From Apostichopus japonicus (lineage: Eukaryota > Echinodermata > Holothuroidea > Aspidochirotida > Stichopodidae): a stretch of DNA of 64,000 nt. Positions within the stretch are counted from its first letter, which is position 1, and each line of letters starts with the position of its first letter. Location of the stretch: assembly GCF_037975245.1 (NCBI RefSeq), contig NC_092567.1, positions 2,837,214-2,901,213 on the forward strand. The letters run 5' to 3'. The position numbers were made by a program, and so were the translations under genes. The notes under the pieces are model-generated. The model was not told the DNA's origin and ran no database searches. It worked only from the letters and a program-made list of their open reading frames with translations. Shown piece after piece: positions 46,486-58,739 of this stretch.

Positions 46486-47700
46486 TTGTAAGTAAGGTTT
46501 AACAACACTTTTACAACTAAAGATAAAATTATTTCCTCGGGTGTTTATTACAGCCAAAGCTTACAACCAGTTGGCTGCTCTTAAATAGAGTTTCGAAGCG
46601 TTTAGTCCAACACAGATAAATATGGGTCCCACAAAGTTAACAGTAATACATTATTGTGCGAACTCTTGTATGTATGTATGCATGTATGTATGTATGTAAT
46701 TTAGATCCTCCTGCAAGCAGGAACTCGCGAAGAAGCGGTCATCATTGGCTTATCAAAGCCGCAAGCTAAACCGAAGTCAGTCTCTTAGATTCATATTTAA
46801 CGTCCATGTTTATGAATTGTCAGTTGTCAACAACTCTGTAACTGTACGACATACATTAATCTTGGAGTACTCTTAAACTCTCTGTCTAAATTTCGTCCTT
46901 TCCGGAGTGATTTAAGTAGATTGCAGTATCATATATATTAGGGTATGTAGGTACTGTACGCTGTTGTACTTGTAAAGGAGTTGCACATTTACCAATTAAC
47001 GGATTGTGATAAATTCAACACAAACTGCTGCATTTAGGAAGAATCGTTACTGGTAACGTGTATTTAATTTCTGTCTAAATCTCCGTAAGTTAAAAATGTA
47101 CATTGATTGTTTTTGCAATGTAAATTATGTTTTTCTTTCTTCTTTCAATAACAATATTAAATGCATATCGTGAATCGTTGCGTCCATTGTGATACTACGG
47201 TCAAGTGTCTTACTGTACGATTACGTTACATTTTTTTCTCAGTAACATTTGATCGCATATCCTCGAAGCTTTAAAATAACAGCCAACACTGTACAGCATG
47301 TCTATATAAAATAGGATGGAGCGGGGGGGGGGGGGGTCACTGTAATGCGTCAATCACCTCCTCTGTTCAAACACTAATCTGTTAATTGAATGATATTTTT
47401 CGTATAAAAGACTATGTTAATAAAATAAAATCCAACATAGCTTCATTGCAAAACTACGCACTCATCAGCGGATGGAATCATATCACCTTTGTTTGACAAT
47501 GTTTGTGGCAAATGCGCCTACGTCAGTTCGTTAGTGTTTATCATGAAACCATAAATAACACATCTAATTAGCTTTTACATCTACGGAGTATTTAGGAACT
47601 TCGTTTTGCACAGTGTTGGCTGTAATAAACACCCGAGGAAAAAGCTTTATCTTTAGTAGTAACAGTAGTAATAGTGTCGTTAAACTTTACTTACAACCAA
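46486..47700. mobile_element. putative ~1.2-kb element with ~75-bp terminal inverted repeats
   Basis: The left arm 46486-46557 (TTTGTAAGTAAGGTTTAACA ... CCTCGGGTGTTTATTACAGC) pairs with the reverse complement of 47616-47700 (TTGTAAGTAAAGTTTAACGA ... CCTCGGGTGTTTATTACAGC). An (ATGT)n tract (46668-46699) and a poly-G run (about 47321-47335) lie inside. No target duplication was identified. Confidence 0.55.
46668..46699. repeat. (ATGT)n microsatellite
   Basis: About eight TGTA units with one C substitution. Confidence 0.9.
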
Positions 47701-47709
47701 TATAGGTCT

Positions 47710-50700
47710 ATTAGACAATACCATGTACCAATCCACAATTAATCCTACGCTATTTGGGATGAGAATTGAAAAGCTCAAAAAGTAACACTTTCTTTCAAGT
47801 ATGAAGCTTGTAGTCAATGACTGTTTTTAAGTAATTTAGTTAACGAGTGTACTTTCATAATAAGGAGGTCAATGGGACAGTGGGTTTGACAAACATTCTA
47901 TAGTGACGCGAATTTATCAAGAAATATCCAAAGATAAACAAAAATCGTAAAAACTTCATCCAGGATAGAAGAATTCGGAAGCGAAGACTATAAAGTATGC
48001 AGATAATATGACGTCACACTGATATCATTGATAGCTATACAATCCTCTTCCACCAGCAGTCACGTTCTCCCTAAATCTCTGACCGTCTTTAGTCTTATTG
48101 ATGAGCTCGCAATGGCCGTCATTATATTGAGTAACGTGAGAGAAATATACCCGAAGGTACCAGCGAGAAGACTTTGAACGAACTTTCAGCAGATTTACAT
48201 CGCTGTGAAAATACGGCCGACATACCTATGCACCACGAGCTTAATTTTTAACGATAATAATGTCATGATTAAAAAGGAAAATGAAATAAATTAAACTTAA
48301 CAGGAAGTAATCATTTTAATTGCTGTCATCATCAAAATGGAAATAACGTTCGACATTCACCATTGTCAACTAAATTCAGTGGTTACTAGCATATGTAAGT
48401 CTATACTGGAATACGGTAACTCAGCGACTCTTAGATCTGTATGTTCTGTTATATATAGATAACGATGATAGAAATCTCTCTGATATCAATTTGCGGAATA
48501 GTTTGATATTTCAATTACATCATATTATCGATGGTTCGATCATATTTTACCAGAATGTCAAATTATTTTGAAGTAACATGAGCAAACATGAGAATGTCTT
48601 CAATTCGCGTTTGCATTAATGTTTTTTGTTTAATCCCAGTAAATTAATTAAAATATTTCATAAATTATTTGATTATGGTACTAAAAAATATAAACTTTGG
48701 AATATCCATTTTCACCATGACAGCAATTTGTATTCAAATGGTGTTATAATCAATTCTGATAATTAAATGTAAGTTTAAAGGTTGGTCAAGAAATTTTGAA
48801 GAGAAAAAGGAAAAGCAGTAAAGGTAAAGACCACAGTGGTGCTTTAAACAATTCAAATGAAAATGAACGTCATAAAAATAATTGTGCTTGACTGGACATT
48901 AAACTTTCAAGGAGAAATGTTGTTATTAATATTGTTATTAGTAAAGAAATTAATTACACTGAGATTTTAATGGAAGGTACTACAACGCCGTTGAATTACG
49001 CAAAACAATGAACGGCGAATAATTGATGCATTAGTGCGACAGTTCGTTTGATACTCAGTTTAAATCGTTTGTAATATCAAGTTAGGTTTGGCTCTGATTT
49101 AGTTTCCAAGAAACGATTTCCTTACCCTGGAAAGGATGACTAATTAAATTACGAAAATGTATCAGTCACATGTGAGGTTTTTTTTCTGGTTTCTGTGTAT
49201 TCAACACAAATGATAGAAAATGACTGCACTGAATAATTCCGCCTCTATGAATTAAGTGAAGGACTATTGTCTAACAAACATTTTCATTGGAATGTGTACT
49301 CACATGGGATGACGGGAGTTCAACGGGACAATACTTTGACATCCAATATCTGTTGATCTCCAAGAAGTTTCGGAAAGTCAGGGAGTTAAAAGGACGTACA
49401 CACTTTACCACCTGATAAGGATTATCGTTATGCTATACAGTTTAAAGTGTATCCAGGTATAAAACTAGAGTAGTCCTCTCGAAAAATTAAATCCTCCTTA
49501 ATAAGGGATACATTTCTCACCCCTCGAAAACTATTGATCCTGAATTCATGGTACATCACTTTATTTATTTTTTTTGATTACGAAATCATTGCGAAATATT
49601 CACAAGGTAAAATCCTGGGTTATTGATCTAACGAGAATAATTTGCAAAAACATTTCCATGGACGTAGAGCACGATGAGAAGGTTGCTGTGTCTTTTATAA
49701 TTGATGTTTTGAAGTAAATATTATTTAACCAAATGGTTACACTATCACCAGCAGTCCCCGTACGTTCAATTGCTTGTTGGATTTGATGCACGAGCAACGA
49801 GCCTATTCAACTATCATTAATACTATAATGTATGACTATATACATAACACATGTGCCTGGAATGTTTACAAAGCCATCTTCCATTCCTTTTCATTCATTT
49901 CTTCTTCGGAACAAAGAATGGGAGTTTACGCATATTGTTATGCTAATCTTACCGAATGTTTCCTCGCATGTCGAAAGTGTTCCTGGAACACGTGTACGAC
50001 AAAGCAAAATACCCACTCATTATATATTCCAGTTTTACCCTGTCGGAAAAAAAGTTGGATTATCGGTCGATGCAAGTCTTGTTTTGAACCAGTACTTCAG
50101 GTTATTCAAGTGAAAATGAAAGCTTATCGGCAATAACATTGGATATTGGGTTACAAATCAGACCGATAATCCGCTTAATTATCGGAGTTTATCATTGTTA
50201 AGGTTTTTCGACCGAATAAATCAGATTTATAGGCCGATTAACCTGGATAATCGTTTGTATTCATATAGGGCTACGCCAAATATACATAACGAGCAATATC
50301 TCTATCGTCGTGCAGGCATTAAATTATGTACATAAACACAAGTTTGTCTTTTTACTCCTATGGCATGACTATATCATTCAAACTGATTTATTAGCTATAA
50401 GTACATTTAGCCTGTAAATGTATAGTTGTATTCACAACCTAAGCGAAACCAAATCGGTTATAAAAACGACCACAATCTTCCCCTGATAAATGAACAAAGC
50501 TTTTACAGTAGTAAGCTGTACATTACTCTGGTTCCACCTATGTTTCTCTTGATGTTTATATCTATGTCATTATGTTCTTTGAATATTCATTCTTGTGAAC
50601 ATCAACAACTAACTTACGTCAGAGCGGCACTTCCAATCTCAAATATTTAGGTTGATTTTTAGGGAATCTGTTATTTACTTCAGGAATACCGTAGCAAATT

Positions 50701-52420
50701 TTTTAGGTGAAATTGTTATGCTTAATTAAAAAAAACCCAGTAACTTAAAAAGTTTGAATGTTTCCAGTTCATCTTTAGTTCTTCGAAGGATTAAATCTAG
50801 ATTAAAAAAAACTATCTAGGTGACGACAAGTTGCAAGCTTCACTTTCTTTATTGGTAACTCTCATATTTGAATTTGGTAAGGCAATGTTCATGGTAAAAT
50901 ATTGAATCACATGTGACCTCAGTAGAACCTAAGTAGTGTAACTTATCCACCCCAAACTCCCCCCCCCCCATCCACGGCCCCAGTGCAGTCTTGTCTATAA
51001 TATATGTGATGATGCATATCTTATACGCACCAACAATTGATCGTGACGTCACATATGCTTATGTGTCCAGATTTTCAGCCACCGCCTTCCCTTTCGTATT
51101 TTCAACTTTGATGTGTGTTCTTTTGTATTGTTTACTAATATAATGATTACTATCAGTACGTTGACTAATTAAACACCTTAAACAAGGAGCAATCATTACC
51201 TCATCAGTGAACTTTGCATCAATCTGATAATACCGCTCATTAGGATGAATTGCCACAATATGTCAGCTTGCTGTATACCACAAACAGCGGTGTTAACGAG
51301 ACAATATATCTCTTTTACTGCAAGACCACAAAATCACACCATGAAGTATGAAAGAAGTCATTTTTATCTCAATACATTACATGTATGGAGATATTGTAAC
51401 AGTAAGTGGGACTCTCTCTTCTCTTAAAAAATCATCAGCGTTTTCATACAAAGTTCTTTTTCTCTGGAATTTCCAGAGAAAGCATATATCATATAGGCCA
51501 ACAAAAGTAATTATTTTTTATTCGAGAATTTTATCTCATTCTATGACTTTTTCACCGATTTATGTCCGAATCGGGCCAATTCGGCCCCAAAAACCGTTTT
51601 GGCGAGCCATTTTTGCACACGCTCCAAAACTTGTGTTATTGCGCAATCGTTAAACACTTCGCAAAAGCGGTGAAATGCATTGTGGGAGCTAAGCCCATCA
51701 CTATTTTTTAGTACACTGCGGCTTGGATATCGTCTGAAAATCCGTTTTAATACATATTCATAAAGCAGCAATCGAGTTGTTTCAAGTAAAACATTGAACT
51801 AAAGAAGTTGAATATTCATTAAATATCTGTTTGCGACGATGTCGGAATCACAATGTGGATGAAATTCGGATTTTTTTTTGCCTCGGCATGAAAAAATAAA
51901 AACGAAACGTAAGTAAAATCCTTTCATCTTTCGAATTGCACAATTTCCGTTTTCAAGAAAGTACCACCTCCATCGTCCGGACGATTGTTTAAAACAAGTT
52001 AAACAAAGATTTGAGGCTAAATTCGGAGTTTTTCCAGCATTCTGGGTTGAATTAAAATGACATTTTTAAGGTTGCACTTGTGAACGGGCATCAACGTATC
52101 CTATCGTGGTTAATTGCATATGTACATGTATATGCACGTTACCATAGTGTGTAGCCTAGGGTTGTAGTTTTAAGTATTCTATAGTGCAGTGTATTCATAT
52201 TACGGGACCGTGTGTTCATGAATTATGAATATGATGTTTGCCATCAAGACATTGTTTACGAATACAATGTCGTTGCCTTTAATTTGGGAGGACTTAGCAG
52301 TAGGGTAGTGATAGTACAACTACATAATACTAAGCCTATGCTGGTATTATTAGTTTACTACTGACTAGAACTGTCACTGGTGGTTTTCAGCACTGGCAAT
52401 ACCTTCATGCCCAGTACATA
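47710..52420. other. non-coding stretch, nothing recognised
   Basis: It contains scattered perfect TGACGTCA octamers (near 48010 and 51044) and the 14-bp palindrome ATCGTCCGGACGAT at 51972-51985. Overlapping frames at 49774-50136 and 51348-51771 have no motif I recognise and no clear splice support. Confidence 0.5.
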
Positions 52421-52429
52421 TAATAGTTT

Positions 52430-52605
52430 CATGGTGGGCTCATAATTGACGCACTTAAGGATTGGATTGACGATGTCTGTCAACATAAAATCAAAATCAC
52501 TCAACTGCATGCACTTTTCATATGTGTAGTTCCTCAGAAATGTAATGATCTCAAGATATTTATTGTTCGTACAATTGAGAAGAATTTGACCTCAAAATGG
52601 ATAAG
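52430..52605 (+). repeat. dispersed repeat matching the interior of the 6871 element
   Basis: CATGGTGGGCTCATAATTGA, then AATCACTCAACT, CTTTTCATATGTGTAG, GTACAATTGAGAAGAATTTG and ACC aligns in order with about 7240-7425. A poly-T run follows at 52683-52701. Confidence 0.7.
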
Positions 52606-53793
52606 TGTGCACTGAATTTTCGAACACTGTTTGCAACGCATTTTGGCAGTATTCTTTTGTTTATGAATTCATATAGCAGTTATTTTTTTTTTTTTTTTTT
52701 TGGGGGTGGGGTTGGTTGTGCATGTGCCTATTTCACTTTGTTTCGAAGTTCTTCAACCTGTAATGTTGTATGTGTCTGTCATTTTCAGAGAGAAAATGCA
52801 TTTACAAGTTCCACTACAACGTGTTACCTTCGTTATTGCTGTTCTCTTCGACCACATATATTAGCCTATTACACCACACTAAGTCAACGGGAAATCTGCC
52901 TAACCGTAGGTTTGCATTTTTTTTTTAAATCACACTTTGCGTAGGATTCGGGTAATAAATTAGCAACCGGGTAGTATTGCGTCGGGCAGGTACCCGGATA
53001 ACATGTGCAAACACTAGTTGGGCTTGTTGCATTTAATAGCAATGTTAAGTCATTCGTCATGTGACTTTATATATTGTCTCCTATTATCCAACGTTCTGTT
53101 TTTATTTTTGTTTTCTCTCATTTTCAGGACTCTTTCTGCATCTGCAGGTTGGATTCTCCTATGTGGGCACTTGGGATATTGTAACTTTTTGGACTTCTTA
53201 GTTCTTAATTTAATTCAGTACTTTTCACTCCATTTCATTCATTGCCTTGATTCAATAAACTTTGATTAACCTTGAAAAAACACATTCCTGTTATATTATT
53301 TTGCACTAAATCGTACATTCATATTCACCAGTGTGAAGAAAACTTAACAAGAAGTTACTACATAAGATGTACATTTCACGTATCCAAATATACTTTTCAA
53401 TTCATCACGAAGATGAGCTGATTGATCTCTAGGAACCTGATACATCATAAACTATATGACCAAAAAGTCCAACAGAGACTGACCCAAGATGAAGGATATC
53501 ACATAAAAAAAGTTCTTAAATATTCTATGACATTAATAAACCTTGCAACGCCGTTCTCTGGACAAACAGGCAATGGGCGCTAAAGGCAACACTCGCAGGA
53601 TGAAATGTAACCTGCAGAGACTTTTCGTTGCAAAGCAGCATAAATGCAAGTTCTGTATTTGTAGTACCATGAATTGATATTGATAATTGTAGAGACAGAG
53701 CAAAGATATGAAACTAGGAATTGAAATTAGAACTTCCAGTATTGAGATACTGCGTCATTGATGGTCTTGTTATTGCCAGACATCAATATAGGT

Positions 53794-54321
53794 CAGGCGC
53801 GGCGGGACGGGAAAATTATTGGGTGGCTAATGTGTGGAGACTATCTAAGCGGAGCGCCACCATCGGTTGGCGCGGAGCGAACAAGAAAATCCCAGATGGC
53901 CGGAAACGGCACTTCCCGATTGTTTTATGCTGAGAATACCTAGCCCTAAAATATGGGTCTCAAGCCTGCAATTTCTCAGATTGCACGTAAAAATCTGTAA
54001 AAACATTGTAATTTGTATATTCGATGGTGTTTTAAGAGAGTAGCTTTTACTCGTAGTGTACTCGCAAAGAAGTTTTTGAGTGTAGTAAATTACTACTTGC
54101 AATTAAATGCAATAATTAAATAAATGTCATAAGAAAAAACAGAAAGCATTTCTTAATGTCAACAAATGGGTAACAAGTATGCATTGAAAAATGGGCAGAT
54201 GCACGTTTCGGAGCCATGGTAAATATTTGGGGGGCTTATCATGCATTTGCCCCCTCAACTTTTTCATTGGGGGGTTGAGCCCCCCCCCCCCCCAACCCCC
54301 CCCCCGGTTCCGCCGCCACTG
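53794..54321 (+). mobile_element. hAT-type MITE, 528 bp, with 8-bp target duplication
   Basis: The left end is CAGGCGCGGCGGGACGG and the inverted right end CAGTGGCGGCGGAACCGG. ATATAGGT is duplicated exactly at 53786-53793 and 54322-54329. The core ACTATCTAAGCGGAGCGCCA, then CCATCGGTTGGCGCGGAGCG, also occurs at 3210-3280 and inverted at 57330-57370. Long C runs lie near the right end. The frames over it are not genes. Confidence 0.87.
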
Positions 54322-55802
54322 ATATAGGTCAATGTTTACGACCTTTAGAAACTGAGTTAAAGAGAGTGAAAGCAAGAAAGGATGGAAATCTATGTTGAAA
54401 CAAGTCTATGAAGCAAACCTTCAAATTCACGACATACAGTCATAAAATAAAATAGAATAGGATATCGGCAACGATGTATTAATAAACATTCTCAGCAAAT
54501 TTACACTTTCGTTTGCGTTTTAGGGTACAGTTTAAGAAAAACCCTGCAGAAGGGCGTGACAAAGTGTTACCTAACAAAGGCCTCCAAAAAATGTTAGCAT
54601 ATATTGATGAGCATTATGACGTTGTCAATAAATAGAAACAGACATACGTGGTATCCAGTGCAGCTGAGGACGAACGGGGAATAGAGAGGACATTGTACTG
54701 GAGAAATGATTTCAGTAAGTATATAGTGGCCAGGGGTATCGGTATAATTGATATACCAGTTTATTAACATAATTATTACATAATGAAATTCAATGAGAAA
54801 GTTCATATCGATTTAAGGTTAATATAATGAAGGGAACCCACAAGGAACACCCGCTCCCCCCTCTCCCCCCTCCCGGCCTCGTGCGTGCACAGACGTCAAT
54901 GATCAACACAATAGATGTTGACATGGAGAGATCTTCGTATGTGGACGAGGAGGGATTTTTTTTTCTTTAAGAACAAAAACAAGGGAAATTTAAAACCTTT
55001 AAAAATCCTGCCTGGAGATGATTAAGATATTGCCCAAAATACGCTATAAAATCAGATACTGGTCACCAGATGCCACATTGAGCAATATACTTTACGGTTA
55101 TTGGATTTCGTACTCTTGAATATTTGAAATCATATGAAATAAGTTGGAAGTTTAAAATCTTTCAAAAAGCACTTGTTTCTAGAAAATGTTGGGATGAACT
55201 TGAAGAGAAAGTTTAAATTTAAGGCACACATAGCGACAACAACACTTTTGTTAGGAGAATTTCTTAATCGAACCGCAACTATACTAGCCTCACCTGTTTT
55301 GAGATTTACTGTGTAGCCGTAACATTCTGTGTGACTTTGACGCAGGACAGAACAGAGTAAAAGGTTGATATTACAAGTTAGTACATAGACTATATGTTAC
55401 ACAGAGATAACACTGTTGACAATATTTCTCCGATTAGTTTTCTTTTATTGCTTCCATTGACATTACAATATCAATAATTTCATCATTAGATTCTACGATA
55501 TGGACTTATGATATAGTAACAGATAAACGGGATGAATCGGTAATTGTATCACAATGAGAGCCATGATCGCCTCCAAGGGAACAAGTCTGTTTGGTTGTAA
55601 AAATTGTATATGTGTACAAGCATACAGAAATACGGAAGATACCAAGAACAATTACAAATAAAGGGATAATTATTACCTTGGAAATATGTAATGTCATAAA
55701 CAGATACCGCAACGCAGTGATTTCTTCCATATTTATATTTAAATCTGTGTCTGTAGTAATGTAAATATATTCAGTTTGCGTGAGAGCGCTTGGGTTATAT
55801 TC

Positions 55803-55850
55803 AGGTGCGTATCCAGGGGGGGGCGTTGGGGGCGCGCGCCCCCCGGGTAA
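55803..55850 (+). mobile_element. isolated terminus, CAGGTGCGTATCCAGG type
   Basis: CAGGTGCGTATCCAGG followed by GC-rich sequence and CCCCCCGGGTAAGAAAA. It resembles in inverted form the terminus at 57373-57411 (CCCCCCGGGTTAGAAAA ... CCTGGATACGCGCCTG). No matching target duplication was found, so the two need not belong to one insertion. Confidence 0.55.
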
Positions 55851-55975
55851 GAAAAAGAGGAGAGGAAAAAAAGAGAAGAAAAAAAGGAAAAAAGAGGGGG
55901 AAAAGAGGAGGAGGAAGGAAGGGAAAAGAAAAAGAAGAAGGAGAGAAAATAGAGGAGGGAGTAGAATAAATATGC
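55848..55975 (+). repeat. polypurine (GA-rich) tract
   Basis: About 125 bp of nearly pure A/G on the plus strand. It translates to Lys/Arg/Glu-rich nonsense one way and Phe/Ser/Pro-rich nonsense the other. Confidence 0.9.
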
Positions 55976-56051
55976 CAAGACACCGGGAAGAGAAAGACGA
56001 AGAGTGACATCATTACAGCGCTGATCCATATTATATACACAGGGTAGCCAG

Positions 56052-56750
56052 TGACGGATCGAGGATGTCGGAAGGGGCGGGCGCATCAACCTACCCCTTT
56101 CACCGACAACTCCATTTTTGACGTTTCCATTTTACCTCTCTCACTAATGTATCTATATATATACTATATATGGTCTACCATAACGCGCGTGTGTGTGTAT
56201 GGACGCCTTAAACCATTGTGCTATGAAACCAACTGTGGCTGGTCGGAGTCGTCGGAGAACATGACGCATTTCGGGAAGGGGGCGACCGCCCCCCGAGCAT
56301 ATTTTTGTTTATGATATCGCTAGTAAATTCAAAATAGAAAATGCTTAGATGCAACTTACAAGGCAGTGGAAGTGTCATATCCAGCGATCTGGGAGGCATT
56401 TTCGGCCAAAATTTTCGCGCGCGCGTTTAACACGTTAATATCAATATCATATAAGTAAGCATCGGTTATTACCTCGCATGTCATTGTGTACCGTACGGTT
56501 CGTGGAAATTGCGCAGTATACCGCGGGATGCTAATGTAAACAACGAAATGTCTTATGTAGATGGAGAAAAAGCATGGAGGTCCAATTATGTCAAATTCTC
56601 TTTTACATTAGTAATGTCGAATTAGTCGGCCAAGCTTACAACTTTATTTTAATTATCAAGGAGATATTTTTAAACTATTCATTTCCTTTAGCTATACATC
56701 ATTGCAATTTATTTTTCTTTCAGTAGGAGCCCCTGCCTCTACGCCTATGT
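56052..56750. mobile_element. possible diverged hAT-like element
   Basis: A CAGTGACGGATCGAGG end lies at 56052. A block GTGTCATATCCAGCGATCTGGG near 56370 is related to the 57270-57300 sequence. The end CCCCTGCCTCTACGCCTATG lies near 56733-56752. The ends are only loosely inverted and no target duplication was seen. Confidence 0.3.
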
Positions 56751-57269
56751 GTGTATTGTTCGGTTGAAGGAAATATCTGCTATTTTTTCATTTCCCTCAA
56801 CCAAGTTTTATAATAGCCGTTATAACAGGTTTTAATATTTCTACACCAATAAATTAGTGTGTCTGAATTTTCGAAAATTTCCTCACCAACATTCTTCATC
56901 ATACTTCCCTCTTTGAGTGTAATTTTGACCGGTCTGTTAGGGGTTCAAGGAGGTTTTTCTATATTGGTTGTCCATAGATGACATTTTTTTGCAACATTAT
57001 GGGTATGTTTTGAAGTGAGTTTATTCACAAGAAATGTGAATTTTCAAATTCTGAACAAATAATGGGCTGAAAACCTTGAAAAGTGGGGCTGTCGGGTATT
57101 GTGGACCGCGACATAGAATCACCTACAAAAGCAATGATCCACAGGAGATGCGATCAGGTCGAACATGATTTGTGACTGGTGAAAATCTTCAAAAAGGTTA
57201 TGGATGGAAAGAAAACTTTTGGGAAATACTTGGTTCTCAGGCAAAAGTGTGCATCTGGTTGGTCATTTT

Positions 57270-57411
57270 CAAGCTCGAGAAGTGCCATTTCCGGTGATCT
57301 GGGGGGTATCAAAACCAGAAATTTTCTTGTGCGCTGCGCGCCAACCGATGGTGGCGCTCCGCTTAGATAGTAATTCGCGCCCCCCGGGTTAGAAAATCCT
57401 GGATACGCGCC
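57270..57411 (-). mobile_element. GC-rich repeat end, inverted copy of the 53794 family core
   Basis: On the minus strand it begins CAGGCGCGTATCCAGG, then ACTATCTAAGCGGAGCGCCA, CCATCGGTTGGCGCGCAGCG and CACCGGAAATGGCACTTCTC, in the same order as at 53794. The other end was not located. Confidence 0.65.
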
Positions 57412-57419
57412 TGATATTG

Positions 57420-58450
57420 GTAAACGCCATGGCTTCATAATATCCAATTTAGTTAAAACAAATGAGACAAAAACTGAATTACAATGAAGAGATCATGAAT
57501 ATTAATTAATCATCAATCAGCATCATTAATAAAGAATTAGCAAAATAACGATACAAGAAGAATGAAAGATATGTATGGAGAGCCGATCATTGCATTTAAG
57601 GTTCATGTTAAATATACAGAACATATCTTCGTTGCAATCATGTTAAAAGCATACGTTAATACCTCAAAGTCACGTGTTCCTGTCTTCAAAGAAACATCAT
57701 TAGATATCATAATAATGGAACAAAGAACTGGATTAAAAAACAAAATATGTCATTTTTATTCATTTATGTCTAAGACAATGTTTTAGTATGATTTTGAATA
57801 ACACAATCAATGATATAACGGAAGACAGTCAGTCTTTGTTATCATGATAACATTTAACAATATTCTTCTCATACTCACTGTATTACGCGTGAGTATTATC
57901 AAAGATTAATTCATAAAATAGATATAGGAGGAACGAAATAAAGCAACTAAATCTTGAAAGAAAGTAAAATTAACAAATAGATGAAGTAGAATGCAATTTA
58001 ACAATTAATGACTAAATATAACAATAATTAGAGCAAGTATTAGATATAGTCTTAATATTGTTATAAATCGAAGGAAAATATCTCAATATAAAGAAATAAA
58101 AAAGATTTGAAAAAAAAAAAACGAAATCAGTAGACTCATTTATAAAGCGCATTGAAATAACAATGAAAGAATTAAATGAAGAGTATATACAGAGCCGATC
58201 TAAGTACTTAAGAATTACTTGATATACACATAATATTATCAGCTTCACTACGACATAATTATGTAATGCTAAAGCAATAACTGTTTAACGTTCTGCTTAT
58301 ATACCTTATAAAACAAGGCTTTATATGAAGCAATTAATAAAGGCAAATTGTAATATTACAAAACTTATCCAAATCTACGAATCTTGTATCGAAACGGTAT
58401 CTCCAAGTTCAAATGTATTTTTTCTCAAATGCGTAAAGTGACCTAAAGTG
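57420..58450. other. non-coding stretch, nothing recognised
   Basis: Very AT-rich. Frames at 57562-57786 and 58012-58248 have no recognisable product. Confidence 0.5.
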
Positions 58451-58459
58451 TCTTGGTCG

Positions 58460-58735
58460 TCGATAGCTTACCTATCATGTAATATTAAAATGATCGATAA
58501 TTTACCAATCACATAATATTAAAATGATCGATAGCTTACCTATCATGTAATATTAACACGATCGAAAGCTAACCTGTCACATAATATTAAAATGATCGAT
58601 AGCTTACCAATCACATAATATTAAAATGATCGATAGCTTACCCATCATGTAATATTAAAATGATCGATAGCTTACCTATCACATACTATTCAAATGATCG
58701 ATAGCTTACCTATCACATAATATTAAAATGATCGT
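58460..58735. repeat. ~35-bp tandem array (8 units)
   Basis: Units follow GATCGATAGCTTACCTATCA then CATAATATTAAAAT; TCATGTAATATT and TCACATAATATT variants are interspersed. Each unit contains the palindrome ATCGAT. Units are close to identical, suggesting a younger array than the other satellites here. Confidence 0.93.
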
Positions 58736-58739
58736 TGGG

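Noticed and set aside
49774-50136. 120- and 93-codon overlapping frames
   Set aside because: Two frames of similar length over the same DNA, neither with a recognisable domain; likely chance.
51541-51771. 76-codon minus-strand frame (contains NAFHRFCEVF)
   Set aside because: Looks protein-like in places but I recognise no family and see no convincing splice structure or conservation evidence.
52597-52944. 115-codon frame with a poly-Phe stretch
   Set aside because: Depends on a poly-T run in dispersed repeat DNA; no motif or splice sites.
53018-53269. 83-codon frame ending near AATAAACTTTGATT
   Set aside because: The tail resembles a LINE 3' end, but no reverse-transcriptase motif supports it, so it was not annotated as a retrotransposon.
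55780-56089. Lys/Arg-rich and Phe/Ser-rich frames on opposite strands
   Set aside because: They translate a polypurine tract.
58460-58735. Possible CRISPR array
   Set aside because: Units are contiguous with no unique spacers, and the DNA is eukaryotic; an ordinary tandem repeat.
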